A DNA stretch of 64,000 nucleotides from assembly GCF_029203305.1 (NCBI RefSeq), contig NC_089465.1, positions 992,001-1,056,000 of the forward strand. Reading direction: 5' to 3'. Positions within the stretch are counted from its first letter, which is position 1. Each line of letters begins with the position of its first letter. This document shows, one piece after another, positions 29,109 to 39,800 of this stretch. The translations under genes were made by a program, and so were the position numbers. This DNA is from Yamadazyma tenuis (taxonomy: Eukaryota > Ascomycota > Pichiomycetes > Serinales > Debaryomycetaceae). Under the pieces are notes generated by a model. The model was not told the DNA's origin, searched no databases, and was given only the letters and a program-made list of their open reading frames with translations.

Positions 29109-30767
29109 ATGTTCAAGTCAAAGAAACCACCCTTAGAAGCCAACACCTTGTTTGACAAGGATACCCGGTCCGAGTCTTTACACTCTTCGTCCAACTCTTT
29201 CCCTCCAGTTGGAGACCATATCAAAAGAAAGTTACAGTTAAGGCATGTCCAGTTGATTGCCATTGGAGGGTCTATTGGTACTGGGTTATTCTTGCAGATT
29301 GGAATTGACTTGACCACTTCGGGCCCCTTGGGGTTACTTTTGAGTTTTGCGTTCTGGACCGTAATTATCTTGATGCTCACGGTTTCGGTTGGAGAAATGG
29401 TGTCTTTTCTTCCCGTAGCATCACCATTTGTGACGTTGGCCGGAAGGTGTGTAGATGAAGCATTTGAGTGCTGTGTGGGTTTCAACTTTTTCATAATGCA
29501 AGCGTTATACATCCCGTTTGAGATTGTGGCTGTTAATAATTTTGTTCACTACTGGCGAGATGACTACAGTGCAGCTATAACTCTTTGTGTCCAAATTGTA
29601 CTTTATGCTGCCATCAATGTTTTTGCGGTTAAGTTATATGGAGAAGTCGAATTTTGGCTATCATTGGGTAAATTAGTTTTGTGTATTGGCCTTTTGTTGT
29701 TTACGTTGGTGTCGATGTGTGGGGGAAATCCCCAGCACGATGCGTTTGGATTTCGCAACTGGCATGCAGTAGGAGGGCCAATAGCTGAATACAGAAGTAC
29801 TGGTTCTTTGGGACGCTTCGAAGGGTTTTTACTGGGCTTGATTGGAGCCTTATTCATTGTGGTGGGGCCAGAGTATATGTCGATGGTGGCTGGGGAAGCG
29901 GTCAATCCAAGAAAGAATATGCCCACTGCTTTCAAGACAGTTTTATACCGTTTGGCTTTAGTCTATATAGGTGGAGCACTATCGGTAACAATTTTGGTTG
30001 CTTATAACGATCCTGATTACTTGAAAACCACTACCGAGAGCACGTCAGCTTCATCTCCATATGTGGTGGGCATGACCAACTTAGGAATCAAGGTGTTACC
30101 AGATATCGTCAATGCGGTGGTGTTAACATCGGCATTTTCTGCCGGAAACTCGTACACTTTCTGCTCCTCTAGAGCCTTGTATGGGTTGGCAGAAAGAGGA
30201 TTTGTTCCTCGAGTCTTCACCAAATGTACCAAAAAGGGGGTGCCTATCTACTGTATTGCTGTAAGTATGTTGTTTTCCTTGTTGTCCTTGTTGCAATTGG
30301 GGTCCAGCTCAGCTATCGCATTGAACTATATGGTCAACTTGTGTACGGGAGCACAACTATTGAATTACGGATTCATGGTCATTATCTACTATAAATTCTA
30401 CCAAGCAGTTAAAGCCCAAGGGTTGGACAGGAGAGCGTTCGCGTACAGATCGTGGCTTCAGCCATATACGATTTTGATATCTGGGTTTTTCATTTGGATC
30501 ATGATCTTTGTCAAGGGATACACTTGTTTCAAACCGTTTTCGGTGGATAACTTTTTATTTAACTACGTGATGATTTTCGTTTCGATAATTGTCTATGTTT
30601 TTTGGAAGGTGTTTAAGAGGACAAAGATGGTGAAACCTGAAGAAGCAGATTTGGTTACTGGGATTGATGAAATTGAAGAGCATGAGTATGAATACTATGC
30701 CCAGGTGGAAAGTGAAAGTGGCAAAGATGTTACACTTGTTAGACGCCTTTTCAGCTGGGTATTTTGA
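29109..30767 (+). CDS. AGP2: Amino acid permease family transporter Agp2
   Basis: 552 residues from ATG 29109; the frame from 29088 opens with GTG. It is an APC-superfamily permease with twelve predicted helices and 'LQLRHVQLIAIGGSIGTGLF' at the start of helix 1. The segments 'PFEIVAVNNFVHYWRDDYSA', 'VKLYGEVEFWL', 'GGNPQHDAFGFRNW', 'AFSAGNSYTFCSSRALYGLA' and 'RSWLQPYT' match S. cerevisiae Agp2 better than the general permeases. Agp2 is a plasma-membrane protein needed for carnitine uptake and acts as a sensor-type regulator of polyamine and other transporters. Its 3' end faces the cell-wall protein gene. Confidence 0.87.
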   Translation: MFKSKKPPLEANTLFDKDTRSESLHSSSNSFPPVGDHIKRKLQLRHVQLIAIGGSIGTGLFLQIGIDLTTSGPLGLLLSFAFWTVIILMLTVSVGEMVSFLPVASPFVTLAGRCVDEAFECCVGFNFFIMQALYIPFEIVAVNNFVHYWRDDYSAAITLCVQIVLYAAINVFAVKLYGEVEFWLSLGKLVLCIGLLLFTLVSMCGGNPQHDAFGFRNWHAVGGPIAEYRSTGSLGRFEGFLLGLIGALFIVVGPEYMSMVAGEAVNPRKNMPTAFKTVLYRLALVYIGGALSVTILVAYNDPDYLKTTTESTSASSPYVVGMTNLGIKVLPDIVNAVVLTSAFSAGNSYTFCSSRALYGLAERGFVPRVFTKCTKKGVPIYCIAVSMLFSLLSLLQLGSSSAIALNYMVNLCTGAQLLNYGFMVIIYYKFYQAVKAQGLDRRAFAYRSWLQPYTILISGFFIWIMIFVKGYTCFKPFSVDNFLFNYVMIFVSIIVYVFWKVFKRTKMVKPEEADLVTGIDEIEEHEYEYYAQVESESGKDVTLVRRLFSWVF

Positions 30768-30880
30768 TTGCATTGAAACGATAGTTTCTCATTTGGTGTT
30801 CGCAGCCAATCACTAAAATATACACTGCTTTCCCGTGTACAGTACACGGATCTACAAGCTTTTAAACCTAATATGTATTT

Positions 30881-31519
30881 TTAAATCCATTCCCAAGTAA
30901 TGTCAATTCTCCCCAAACCCTGGTCTGCAATCAGGGAGAATGCCAGAGGTGAGAAATCCAAGTCCCGGTATTGGCAGCCTTCGCATCTATCTGTTACTGT
31001 TACCTCAACAGACTTACCCTGGTATGAAGCCTTAATCTTCTTTCCACAAATAGGGTTGTTGTTGGGGTTTCCAGTATTGGTCTCATCGAACAACTCATGA
31101 GAAATGGCTACAATATAGTCGGTGTCGACGTTGGTGATACCACAAGCACCCAAACCGGTGTCGTAGTAGGTACCTTGACCTGAGAAGTCGCCGGTCGAGG
31201 CAGCCGACGTCGTAGCGGCGGTGGTAGCGGCGGTGGTAGCAGCCTCAGTAGTGGTAGCAGCCTCAGAAGTGGTAGCAGGCGTTTGGATCTCAGTAGTAGC
31301 AGGTGTTTGGATCTCAGTGGTATCCGTGGTGGCTTCCGTTGGGGTGGTTGCAACCACATCAGCTGAAACTGGTAAAATCGTAGTGACATCAGGAAACAAC
31401 GTAGTTAAACCATCGGGCCCGTCGATAACAGTAACGGTATTGACTTTGGTAACCACGAATACATGAGCTGGGGCTGCCAAAATCAGGCTAGCCAAGGCAA
31501 ATAAAGCGATAAAATTCAT
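30881..31519 (-). CDS. Secreted RlpA-like double-psi beta-barrel protein
   Basis: 212 residues from the ATG at 31517-31519; the longer frame opens with TTG. A signal peptide (about 1-16) is followed by a Ser/Thr/Ala-rich, probably O-mannosylated linker. The linker contains a duplicated EIQTPATT unit and a run of AATT repeats. The C-terminal 100 residues form a double-psi beta-barrel domain: 'GQGTYYDTGLGACG', 'NNNPICGKKI', 'VEVTVTDRCEGC' and 'LDFSPLAFSLIAD'. There is no GPI signal. Related fungal proteins are barwin/expansin-like extracellular or wall proteins; enzymatic activity is not implied. Confidence 0.82.
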   Translation of the reverse strand: MNFIALFALASLILAAPAHVFVVTKVNTVTVIDGPDGLTTLFPDVTTILPVSADVVATTPTEATTDTTEIQTPATTEIQTPATTSEAATTTEAATTAATTAATTSAASTGDFSGQGTYYDTGLGACGITNVDTDYIVAISHELFDETNTGNPNNNPICGKKIKASYQGKSVEVTVTDRCEGCQYRDLDFSPLAFSLIADQGLGRIDITWEWI

Positions 31520-31941
31520 AATGAGCGACTGTAAATAAGGAGTGTGGAATCTGGGCAAAGAGGCCTGAACTAGAAAGCTGGTGATGAAAGGAGAGACTGA
31601 GCTTTGTTGTTGGAGAGAAAAAAAAAAGGTAGAATCTAAGATTTATATACTTTTCAGATTTGCACGTTCAATATTTTTGTAACCAACTAATGGGCCAAGT
31701 CCTTGGGATGAGCGTGTATAGTAAGTACCTTAATAATCTTTTCTGCTCCTGGGGAAGACAATACGCCAAATTGTTGGGGCCTGCATGAGCATGCAGCGCC
31801 ATGCGTACATACGCGTTTAAGGCAAAATTCTCAACATATGGGTTCTAGACGCATTGAACCATCCTAAAAGAGCAAAGATGCAAAAGGAAACCTTATTGGC
31901 TACGGCTACGGATGTAGTACGGAAATATATGCTATTTTATG
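31520..31941. other. Intergenic region upstream of the barrel protein
   Basis: About 420 bp between the start of the wall-protein gene (-) and the 3' end of the ESL-like gene (-). A TATATA-type sequence near 31648 and an A-run near 31620 lie upstream of the wall-protein gene. No further gene seen. Confidence 0.4.
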
Positions 31942-34900
31942 CTAATCAATACACTTGCTGTAGAAGTTACCTTCCAATTGGGAGAAAAGCCACTTGCTTT
32001 GAAAACTAGTTACTCCGATGGTCTTGGCTCTCAATCTCATATTTCTGTCATCGGTGATCAAAATACAGTAGCAAAAGCTTTTGGAAAGTTTTGTGTCAAG
32101 TAACTTTCCAGCTATAGTGGAATTTAATCCTCTCAAGACTTTTCTACTGATTTCGTTTTGCTCATTGACTGCCTTCATGATGGTCTCGTCAATATTGGCT
32201 CTCCAGTTGGAATTGTTTTCGAATTCAGTGGTTTCGTTGATATCCGATGCTATGGTTCCATCGAATCTCAAAGGCAAAAGCTCTTGAGCAGAGTGTAACT
32301 CTCTGATGATGATTACAGATCGGGTAGCCGCATCTGCAATTGTGACTTCGCTAGACTTTCGGAGGGATCTCAACTCTTGGAATACGATTAATGGAATCAA
32401 AATCTTGAACACTCCATTTCTGATACATTTGAAGATTCTACCACAATGTTTCAACCAGATGTTGGTATCCAATGTTATGTACGTCAAGCTGGTATCCATA
32501 CGATCGCCCAAATTGCCTTCGACTAAACTACTGGCCACATTATTGGTACCAAGGTTGTTTTCGCTGATTATGGATAAATTTTCAGGGTTAATCATAAAGT
32601 TAGTGTTGTAGAATTCGTCATCGTTCAAGTTGGATTTTAATACTTCGTGCTGTTGATTGTAAAGCTTGTTCACCTGATCTTCGAGCTCCTTGTTTCTTCT
32701 CTCCTGTTCAAGGTCCTCTCCAAAATCTTCCATGGCATCTCCAAGTTCAGCGTTTCTACTCTCACCTGGACCTTGGCTGTCAAACATTGACAAACTGTCG
32801 TTTCTTTCAAACCATTCATCATCTAATGAATCGATACTTATACGTTCGTTGAATGTATAAGCGTTTTCATCACTGAATTTATCAAAGAAACTGTGACTGA
32901 TGAACCGATTATCGCCATAAAGGAAATTCGAAGTAACAAACTCGACCTCCTGTGGAACAAATTCAGAGAACAAAGGAACAATATCACCCCAATACTTGAA
33001 ACCATCGTGAGATCTTACCAATCCAAATTCATAGTGGTCAGCAAGGTATCTGGAAAGTAAAATGATTCTGATGATACGGTCGTTGTTTTCAGCAATATTG
33101 TTATCATCGAAGTTTGGAGACTCTTTAGATTTCAAATTCTCTAGATTATTACCTGCTCTAAGACTGGCAGATATTCCAGAAACTGGCAAGTCAAATATGT
33201 TGTAATCCGAAATACCGGCATTGTCGAACTCGCAATAATCTGTTTTTGCCGAAATGAAGTCAAACCATAGTGTTCCCCAACATTTCCACACTTCAGCCAA
33301 GTTCTCATGGTCATTGAAATATTGGATATAATTAGGGGTGTTCAAAATATGATCCCTGCATCGCTTGAGCAACATGTCGTTAGATTTCACCATAATCAAA
33401 AGAGTATTCAAGTAATTGATCAATAAATCCCAAGGGAAAATATACTTGAATAACCAAAAGAATAGTGGCTTACTTTCCGGATGCTTTTCAGTAGCTTCAC
33501 CAACAGCAATTAAAAAGTACAACCAGATAATGACATGGCCATATGAAGCTTCAATTGGCCCCACTAAATAATGCTTCAATATTCTAACCGATAACTCTAA
33601 AACCGACTTGTTTATATCCTTCAAGTAGTAGACCCATTCTGCTTCAGAGATTTCAGATGCAGAAATCGTCAGTGAATTTACGGAGCTAGAATTAGCGTTT
33701 GCAAAGTCTTCGGCGATTGAAGATTTTGATTTTCTCTTTCTGTCTTTTTTGTCTTTTCTTTCTTTTAATGCTTCAGGTAATAAGAAAATCTTTGCAAACG
33801 GATTTTTCAGGTCACCAAGTCCGACAATATGATTTATATTGGCGATGGCAAATAGTGGCCCTTTGTTCAACCAAAAGTTTAACTTCTCAAGAGAGTTAAT
33901 GCCATTTTGTGACAGAGGTGAAAGCTGTTGTTGCAAATAATATGGAGTTCTTGGGTCACTGGTGTTGGTAACGCCATTGGGAGTGTATAACTGTCTTGTG
34001 AAGAAGTTGTAGCCATTTGAGTCTGAACCAAAAGTGATCCCATATCTTGATACCAAGTCAATACCATATTGTAATTGGGTCTCATGAAGATTTTCAATGT
34101 TGTTTTCACCATTGTTGGAGTTGCTTCCAGATTTGTTACTGTTGAGTTGGTTGGTGTTGATACTCAATAATACCTTATGAATCTTGATGAAATCTATAAT
34201 TGGCAATTCAAGTATCGACAAGATGTTTCTTTGGGTGCAAATATTCTCCACCACCAATCTTAAATACTGCTGAGTGGGTACAAATGGATCTCTGCAAATG
34301 ACCGATTTACCAATATTGACTAAAGCATCCAAGTTATCCTGCTGAACAGTACACATGTGGTAATAGATCTTTCCATGACCGTATAAGGTTCTCATGGCAA
34401 TAAAGTACCAATGTTCAGCACTTACTTTCCAATCAATGAATCTGGAGCTGTACAAAGCAATGGCCATTCTAGATAAGTCACCCAACTTTTCCGACCACCA
34501 GCCTTCCATATCCAACACTGGATCCGTCAAATTGGAGATGATCGTAAAGCAGTGCCCGATGAAGCTCAGGCAAATCTCATGCTCTTGAAAAATGTTAATG
34601 ATATTTTTCAACACCTCCAAAAAGGCAACCACTCCATACACCCACATTCGTCTTGGGATCTTATACAAGTCGACAATGTTCTTGCCGGTCTTGAAATGGT
34701 CTCGCTGGTCGTTTGAAGTAGGTTTCAATGCCGTCACGAGAAAGTCGGTGTAGTTATCTAACAATGAGATGTTGTTATGGTAAACGTTCCAGAGTTCATT
34801 CAGTAACTCCGATGACTTGACGTTGTTTATGAGGGCTGGGCTCAGCTGGGCAAGTCCCTGGGCTATCCCCACTATGGGAGAATTACCATATGTCATCGAA

Positions 34901-35667
34901 TGTGAGTTGTTGGTGAACTGGGAGATCTTAAGCGAGATCTCAAGACAGTTCTTCTGCACAATCTCTTCATAGTTGACAATGTTCTTATAGGTATCCTTTA
35001 ACTTGGTAGCCAATTGCTGCTCCTCCTCGGTCATCTCTCGGGGCTGCGAGGCTTTGGTGGCAGTGGTGGCCAGATGGTTGCTGGCGGTAGGGGCCGCCAG
35101 GAATGTTGAGGTATTTCCTTCAGGATCCAGCAACTGCGACGAGTCCTTGACGGGACCCTGAGGTTGGGACGTCCCCTGTTGATGATCCTGTGGTGGATTA
35201 GAGTCCGGCAGGTCCGATATATTCTGGACGGATAAGGACTGGTTTACGTTGGGAGATGACGGAACCTCATACGACAGAGGAGTGGGGGTCTTAGTCAGGT
35301 TAATGCCGGCGACCGCTCCTCCCAACGGATACTGCTGTTGCAAGACGCTGCGGCGGAAACTGTTTCGGTTTTGTGGGCGCAGCAGTGATTGTGGTTGTTG
35401 CAGTTGGTGTTGAGACGTCACTGCTGCCGTGGAAGAAAACAGATGGTCTTGGGAGGAAGGTTGTTGGGAAGGAGTAGCCAGTGGAGTCGGGTTGGGCATC
35501 CGCTTGTTGGAGTTGTTGGGCATGTAATTGGATAAGCTGTGCTGACGCTTCTGTTGCTGAGATACCGGAAGATTGTTTTTTGGAGATTGTTGTGAAGCCA
35601 GATGATTGATCGCTCGATTGGTATCCAGGTGGGGGTCGGGGAGATAATGAGGATTACTATTACTCAT
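31942..35667 (-). CDS. EST1-like/PIN-domain protein (Esl1/Esl2 type)
   Basis: 1241 residues from the ATG at 35665-35667; the frame extends upstream only from TTG. The N-terminal about 220 residues are Gln/Ser/Pro-rich and disordered. A helical Est1/SMG-type TPR-like region follows, including 'WVYGVVAFLEVLKNIINIFQ' and 'LSRMAIALYSSRFIDWKVSA'. The C-terminal about 180 residues are a PIN nuclease-fold domain: 'LTYITLDTNIWLKHC', 'VIFQELRSLRK'-like stretch, and 'CYCILITDDRNMRLRAKT'. The acidic residues at Asp-Thr-Asn and Asp-Asp are retained. S. cerevisiae Esl1 and Esl2 have this layout. Telomerase or decay roles are not implied directly. Confidence 0.83.
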   Translation of the reverse strand: MSNSNPHYLPDPHLDTNRAINHLASQQSPKNNLPVSQQQKRQHSLSNYMPNNSNKRMPNPTPLATPSQQPSSQDHLFSSTAAVTSQHQLQQPQSLLRPQNRNSFRRSVLQQQYPLGGAVAGINLTKTPTPLSYEVPSSPNVNQSLSVQNISDLPDSNPPQDHQQGTSQPQGPVKDSSQLLDPEGNTSTFLAAPTASNHLATTATKASQPREMTEEEQQLATKLKDTYKNIVNYEEIVQKNCLEISLKISQFTNNSHSMTYGNSPIVGIAQGLAQLSPALINNVKSSELLNELWNVYHNNISLLDNYTDFLVTALKPTSNDQRDHFKTGKNIVDLYKIPRRMWVYGVVAFLEVLKNIINIFQEHEICLSFIGHCFTIISNLTDPVLDMEGWWSEKLGDLSRMAIALYSSRFIDWKVSAEHWYFIAMRTLYGHGKIYYHMCTVQQDNLDALVNIGKSVICRDPFVPTQQYLRLVVENICTQRNILSILELPIIDFIKIHKVLLSINTNQLNSNKSGSNSNNGENNIENLHETQLQYGIDLVSRYGITFGSDSNGYNFFTRQLYTPNGVTNTSDPRTPYYLQQQLSPLSQNGINSLEKLNFWLNKGPLFAIANINHIVGLGDLKNPFAKIFLLPEALKERKDKKDRKRKSKSSIAEDFANANSSSVNSLTISASEISEAEWVYYLKDINKSVLELSVRILKHYLVGPIEASYGHVIIWLYFLIAVGEATEKHPESKPLFFWLFKYIFPWDLLINYLNTLLIMVKSNDMLLKRCRDHILNTPNYIQYFNDHENLAEVWKCWGTLWFDFISAKTDYCEFDNAGISDYNIFDLPVSGISASLRAGNNLENLKSKESPNFDDNNIAENNDRIIRIILLSRYLADHYEFGLVRSHDGFKYWGDIVPLFSEFVPQEVEFVTSNFLYGDNRFISHSFFDKFSDENAYTFNERISIDSLDDEWFERNDSLSMFDSQGPGESRNAELGDAMEDFGEDLEQERRNKELEDQVNKLYNQQHEVLKSNLNDDEFYNTNFMINPENLSIISENNLGTNNVASSLVEGNLGDRMDTSLTYITLDTNIWLKHCGRIFKCIRNGVFKILIPLIVFQELRSLRKSSEVTIADAATRSVIIIRELHSAQELLPLRFDGTIASDINETTEFENNSNWRANIDETIMKAVNEQNEISRKVLRGLNSTIAGKLLDTKLSKSFCYCILITDDRNMRLRAKTIGVTSFQSKWLFSQLEGNFYSKCID

Positions 35668-36441
35668 ATCAGGAACAATATAACCCCAGGCACTCAAAAG
35701 ATGTCGTGATTCAAAACTGACGCCGGATATATGATGGTTGGCAACGGTGTTTAAAAATGTATTGATTAGTGAGTGGATTTTGATCAGGTAGGTTTCGGTA
35801 GATGGTGAGCGGTGGTGCGCGCACGCTTTGTGGGTCCCACCGCAATCAGGTTGAACAAGGTATTATTAAGGGTAAAGGTATAGAGCAGATGACTAGGAAA
35901 CAGGGTGATAGATTATACGACCCTAAAGATACTTATAGGTCGTTTTAGGGGTGTTTCGGTGGGTGTTTACGGGTATTTTTCACTCAATTAAGTAAAACAT
36001 ACGTGAGGTGAGAGGCAAATTGGTAAGCACAAATTAAAGGAGATGAGGGATAGGAAAACAGACACGGAACTGATAGCTATGGAGCTGGAACTCACCGGAT
36101 AGCACAAACTTTGGGAATCATTTCAAAATATGATATTGAAAGAATCATACTTCATACGCTAACCGACATGAACCAGGTTTCCGATGCTGGGGTTGCTACC
36201 TGTATCGTTCTCTTTTCTCCATGACCTCCATCTTCCCTGTTTTACAGGTGACATTTTGATGGTTGTATTATTAATAAAATACGTATTGATCAGTCCTATT
36301 ATAATTACACTTTCTTCATGGATGACGATGTGCTTCTAGTTTGGGAACCGTCAAACGTCTTCTTGTATAGCTATCCTACACTAATAAACGGTGAGGATAA
36401 CTTAACAAAAAGACCATGAGACAATAAAGAAATTCAATGAT
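35668..36441. other. Intergenic region, ESL-like promoter and RPL40 3' flank
   Basis: About 775 bp. The first part should be the ESL-like gene's promoter and leader. It contains a GGTGTTTCGGTGGGTGTTTA-type G/T-rich patch near 35950. No gene, tRNA or strong repeat is visible. Confidence 0.4.
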
Positions 36442-36869
<428 letters not shown>

Positions 36870-39800
36870 ATGGACTCCGACCACAATAGTCGCCCACAAT
36901 CAGTCCATGAGATCAGTTCCCTGGACCAGCAGGAACAGGGGGAGATCTCTGATCTGACGTCCAACCATTCCTCAGGGCCATCCAGTGCGCAACATCTGCC
37001 TGTTTCTGTAGATGGAATTGATGATCAAGAAGACGATAATGATGATAATCAAATACACCAAGCAGAAGAGTTTGACGAAGAGGCCAACTCGAGCGTTCCA
37101 ACGGAGCACTATACCGACTTCATAAATGACCACGATGACGACGATGACATTGTGAATTTAGAGGATGAAGCATACGAGCACCCAGATCTCGAGTCGATGG
37201 TCGAGGAACCTCAATCAATCCCCGAGATCACCGAACCAATTGCCCAAAATTCTGAACCAATTGCCCAGGATATCGATGAGCAGAATGACAAGGTAGAAGA
37301 CTTGGCGAACTCATCTTCTTTGAACATGCCTATCACCAACTTCAACCTGTTCACCACCCCTTCTAAAAGCTTGCCTCCTTTGAAAGATATAGATATTATC
37401 GAGACCCCCAAATCATTTACTGTGGCAAGAGATGTCGACACAAATCAGGTCCAAAGTCTGCCATTAGTGCAGAATGTGGTTCCCAAGAAACATGTGCATA
37501 CCCATCCTGACTCTTCTCAACTTGACATCTCAGTAATCCAAGATGATAGAGAGAACAACAACATCGTATTGGTGGCTTCCTACTTAAACATCCCTGATGT
37601 GGAAGCGGCGTCGATCGACCTGTCGATTTTGGATGTACTAATGAAAAAAGCGGTGGAGTTCTCGGAGCTTGAATCCAGCATCCAATTTGCCAAGTTGAAC
37701 CAAGAGAAGATGTCACAAATCAACGAGAACAAGGTGAAGACTCTCAACCAGCGAATCAGAGCCGATGAAGAGAAGTTGGAAAATGCCGTGAGAGAAAAAG
37801 AGGAATTGGCTGAGAAACTCGATGCCAACCATCAGTTGGTTGAGGATTATCGTAGTGAGAACGATGAGTTGAAGAACAAGGTGAACGATTTGAACCAAAC
37901 GATAATTGACTTGGAGAAGACCCAAAACTCCCAGAATTTTGATAGAGAAGTCATTCAGTACAACAACCAGATAAATAACTTGACCAAGGACAATATCGAC
38001 AAGAGCCAACGGATAAACCAATTGACAAAGGAACTCAACGACCTCAAAAACGAATTTTTCAGCATTAAGTTCGACCTTACCAAGTCTTCGAACGAAGCTT
38101 CATATTTCAAGCGGGAGAAGATCTGGTTTGAAAATGAATGGAAATCGTGTCAAGACAGACTAACAGAAATGTCCAAAACGTACCAAACTGAAAGGCTAAC
38201 CAAGACCAATGAAGTATCTGAGTTGAAATCAAGGCTTCCTGCTGCTGAAAGTAGCAACGAAAACTCGAAGAATTCCATCAAGGCTTCGAATTTGAAGGTG
38301 GAAAATCAATTGAATGAAATTTCCAAATTGGACCAAGCTCTTGAGTCGAATAAGATCAAATTGGAACGCGAAATAAAGAACAAAGATGATGTAATAGAAA
38401 TTCTCAAAGCTCAACAAGCTGATAATGAAAATAGAGTGAACGAGCTTGAAGACTACGTCGAAGAGATCAAGTCTAAGACGTCTCTGGCTGTCAGCGAATT
38501 GGACTCTCAACTTAGATCAAAGACTGAGAGATGTATTGAATTGGAAGAGAGACTCAGGAGAGCTGAAGAAGCATTAGAACAAGAATTAAGAAAGGAGAAT
38601 GATTTGCCTAGATTGTCTGACAGTGCTGAATTAATTGCTGCCAACTCTAAGGGTATCTCATTATCTTCATTGTATTCTGAATTTAATCACATTAAAAAAC
38701 AATTGATTTTGGAAAGATCCCAAAAAGAAAAGTTGGCTGATGAATTGCAAGCTATAATCAGCGACTTGGAGTCCAAAAAACCGGTTATCTTAAGTTATAG
38801 GGAACAAATCGCCTTTTACGAAGGTTCCATGAGAGATATGGTGAGTCAGGTTGAATCTGTGAGATTTGAAAAGTTGGAAAGTGAAAAGAAGAGCTCTAGA
38901 TTAAAGAACAAAATCATGGAATTGGAAGACGAAATGGTGTCCATGAAGAAATTGTGCAAAGATTTGGGGAAACAGTTATGCTACTATTTAATCCACTCAA
39001 AGATCCGTGAGACTCATGACAATCCTTTGACCTTAGCAGAGAGAAAAGCCATTGACAATATCTTGGAAAGAACTGGGAATAACGAAAACTCCAAAGAAAG
39101 TGATACTGATCTGTTGATCTCTGAGAGATTGGTTGGTTTCTCCAGTATCATCGAGCTACAGAAAAAGAATGCTGAATTGTTGGTTTTGACAAGAGAATTG
39201 GGTAAGAAATTGGAGATGGAGGATGACCGAGCCGGAAACGAATTGGAATCAGTTGCAATTGAAGAAGCCAAAGATGCAATTTTGACTTTGGAAGGTGAAT
39301 TGGACAGTTTGAAGGCTAAGTATGACGCTGTTGCCAAAGAGAGAGATGTTTTGAAGTCTTTAGCTTCTGCCAATGGTACTGCTGATATAGCAGCAAACTC
39401 CAAAGCCAATACCAAATATTTGGCTGAGGCAAACGCTGATTTGAAAAAGAGAATAAGTGACTATGAGAACTCAATCAAACAGATTCAAGCCGATTCAGCT
39501 TCCAAGATAGACAAGTTGACCAAGAAGTTAGATGAAGCAGTTTCAAGTAGAGATGAGTTCAAACTCAAAGTCAGTTCTTTCACCCATCAATTGGAGTTGG
39601 TCGAGACTCGTTATTCCAACAGTAAAGTCACATTAGAAAACTCTGAGAATGAGGTCAAGAGATTGCAAGAATCCATTGAGTTCTGGAAGAACCAAGCTTC
39701 TAAGCAAGAAACCATGTTGGTAGGTAAGAACAATGATGTGAATGACTTGGAATCCAAGTTGACAAAGAAAAACATTGAGTTAAACAGTGCCAAGAGTGAA

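Noticed and set aside
30833..30849. CCGTGTA/TACACGG inverted repeat between convergent AGP2 and the barrel-protein gene
   Set aside because: Seven-bp arms are within chance expectation, and hairpin terminators are not used by RNA polymerase II.
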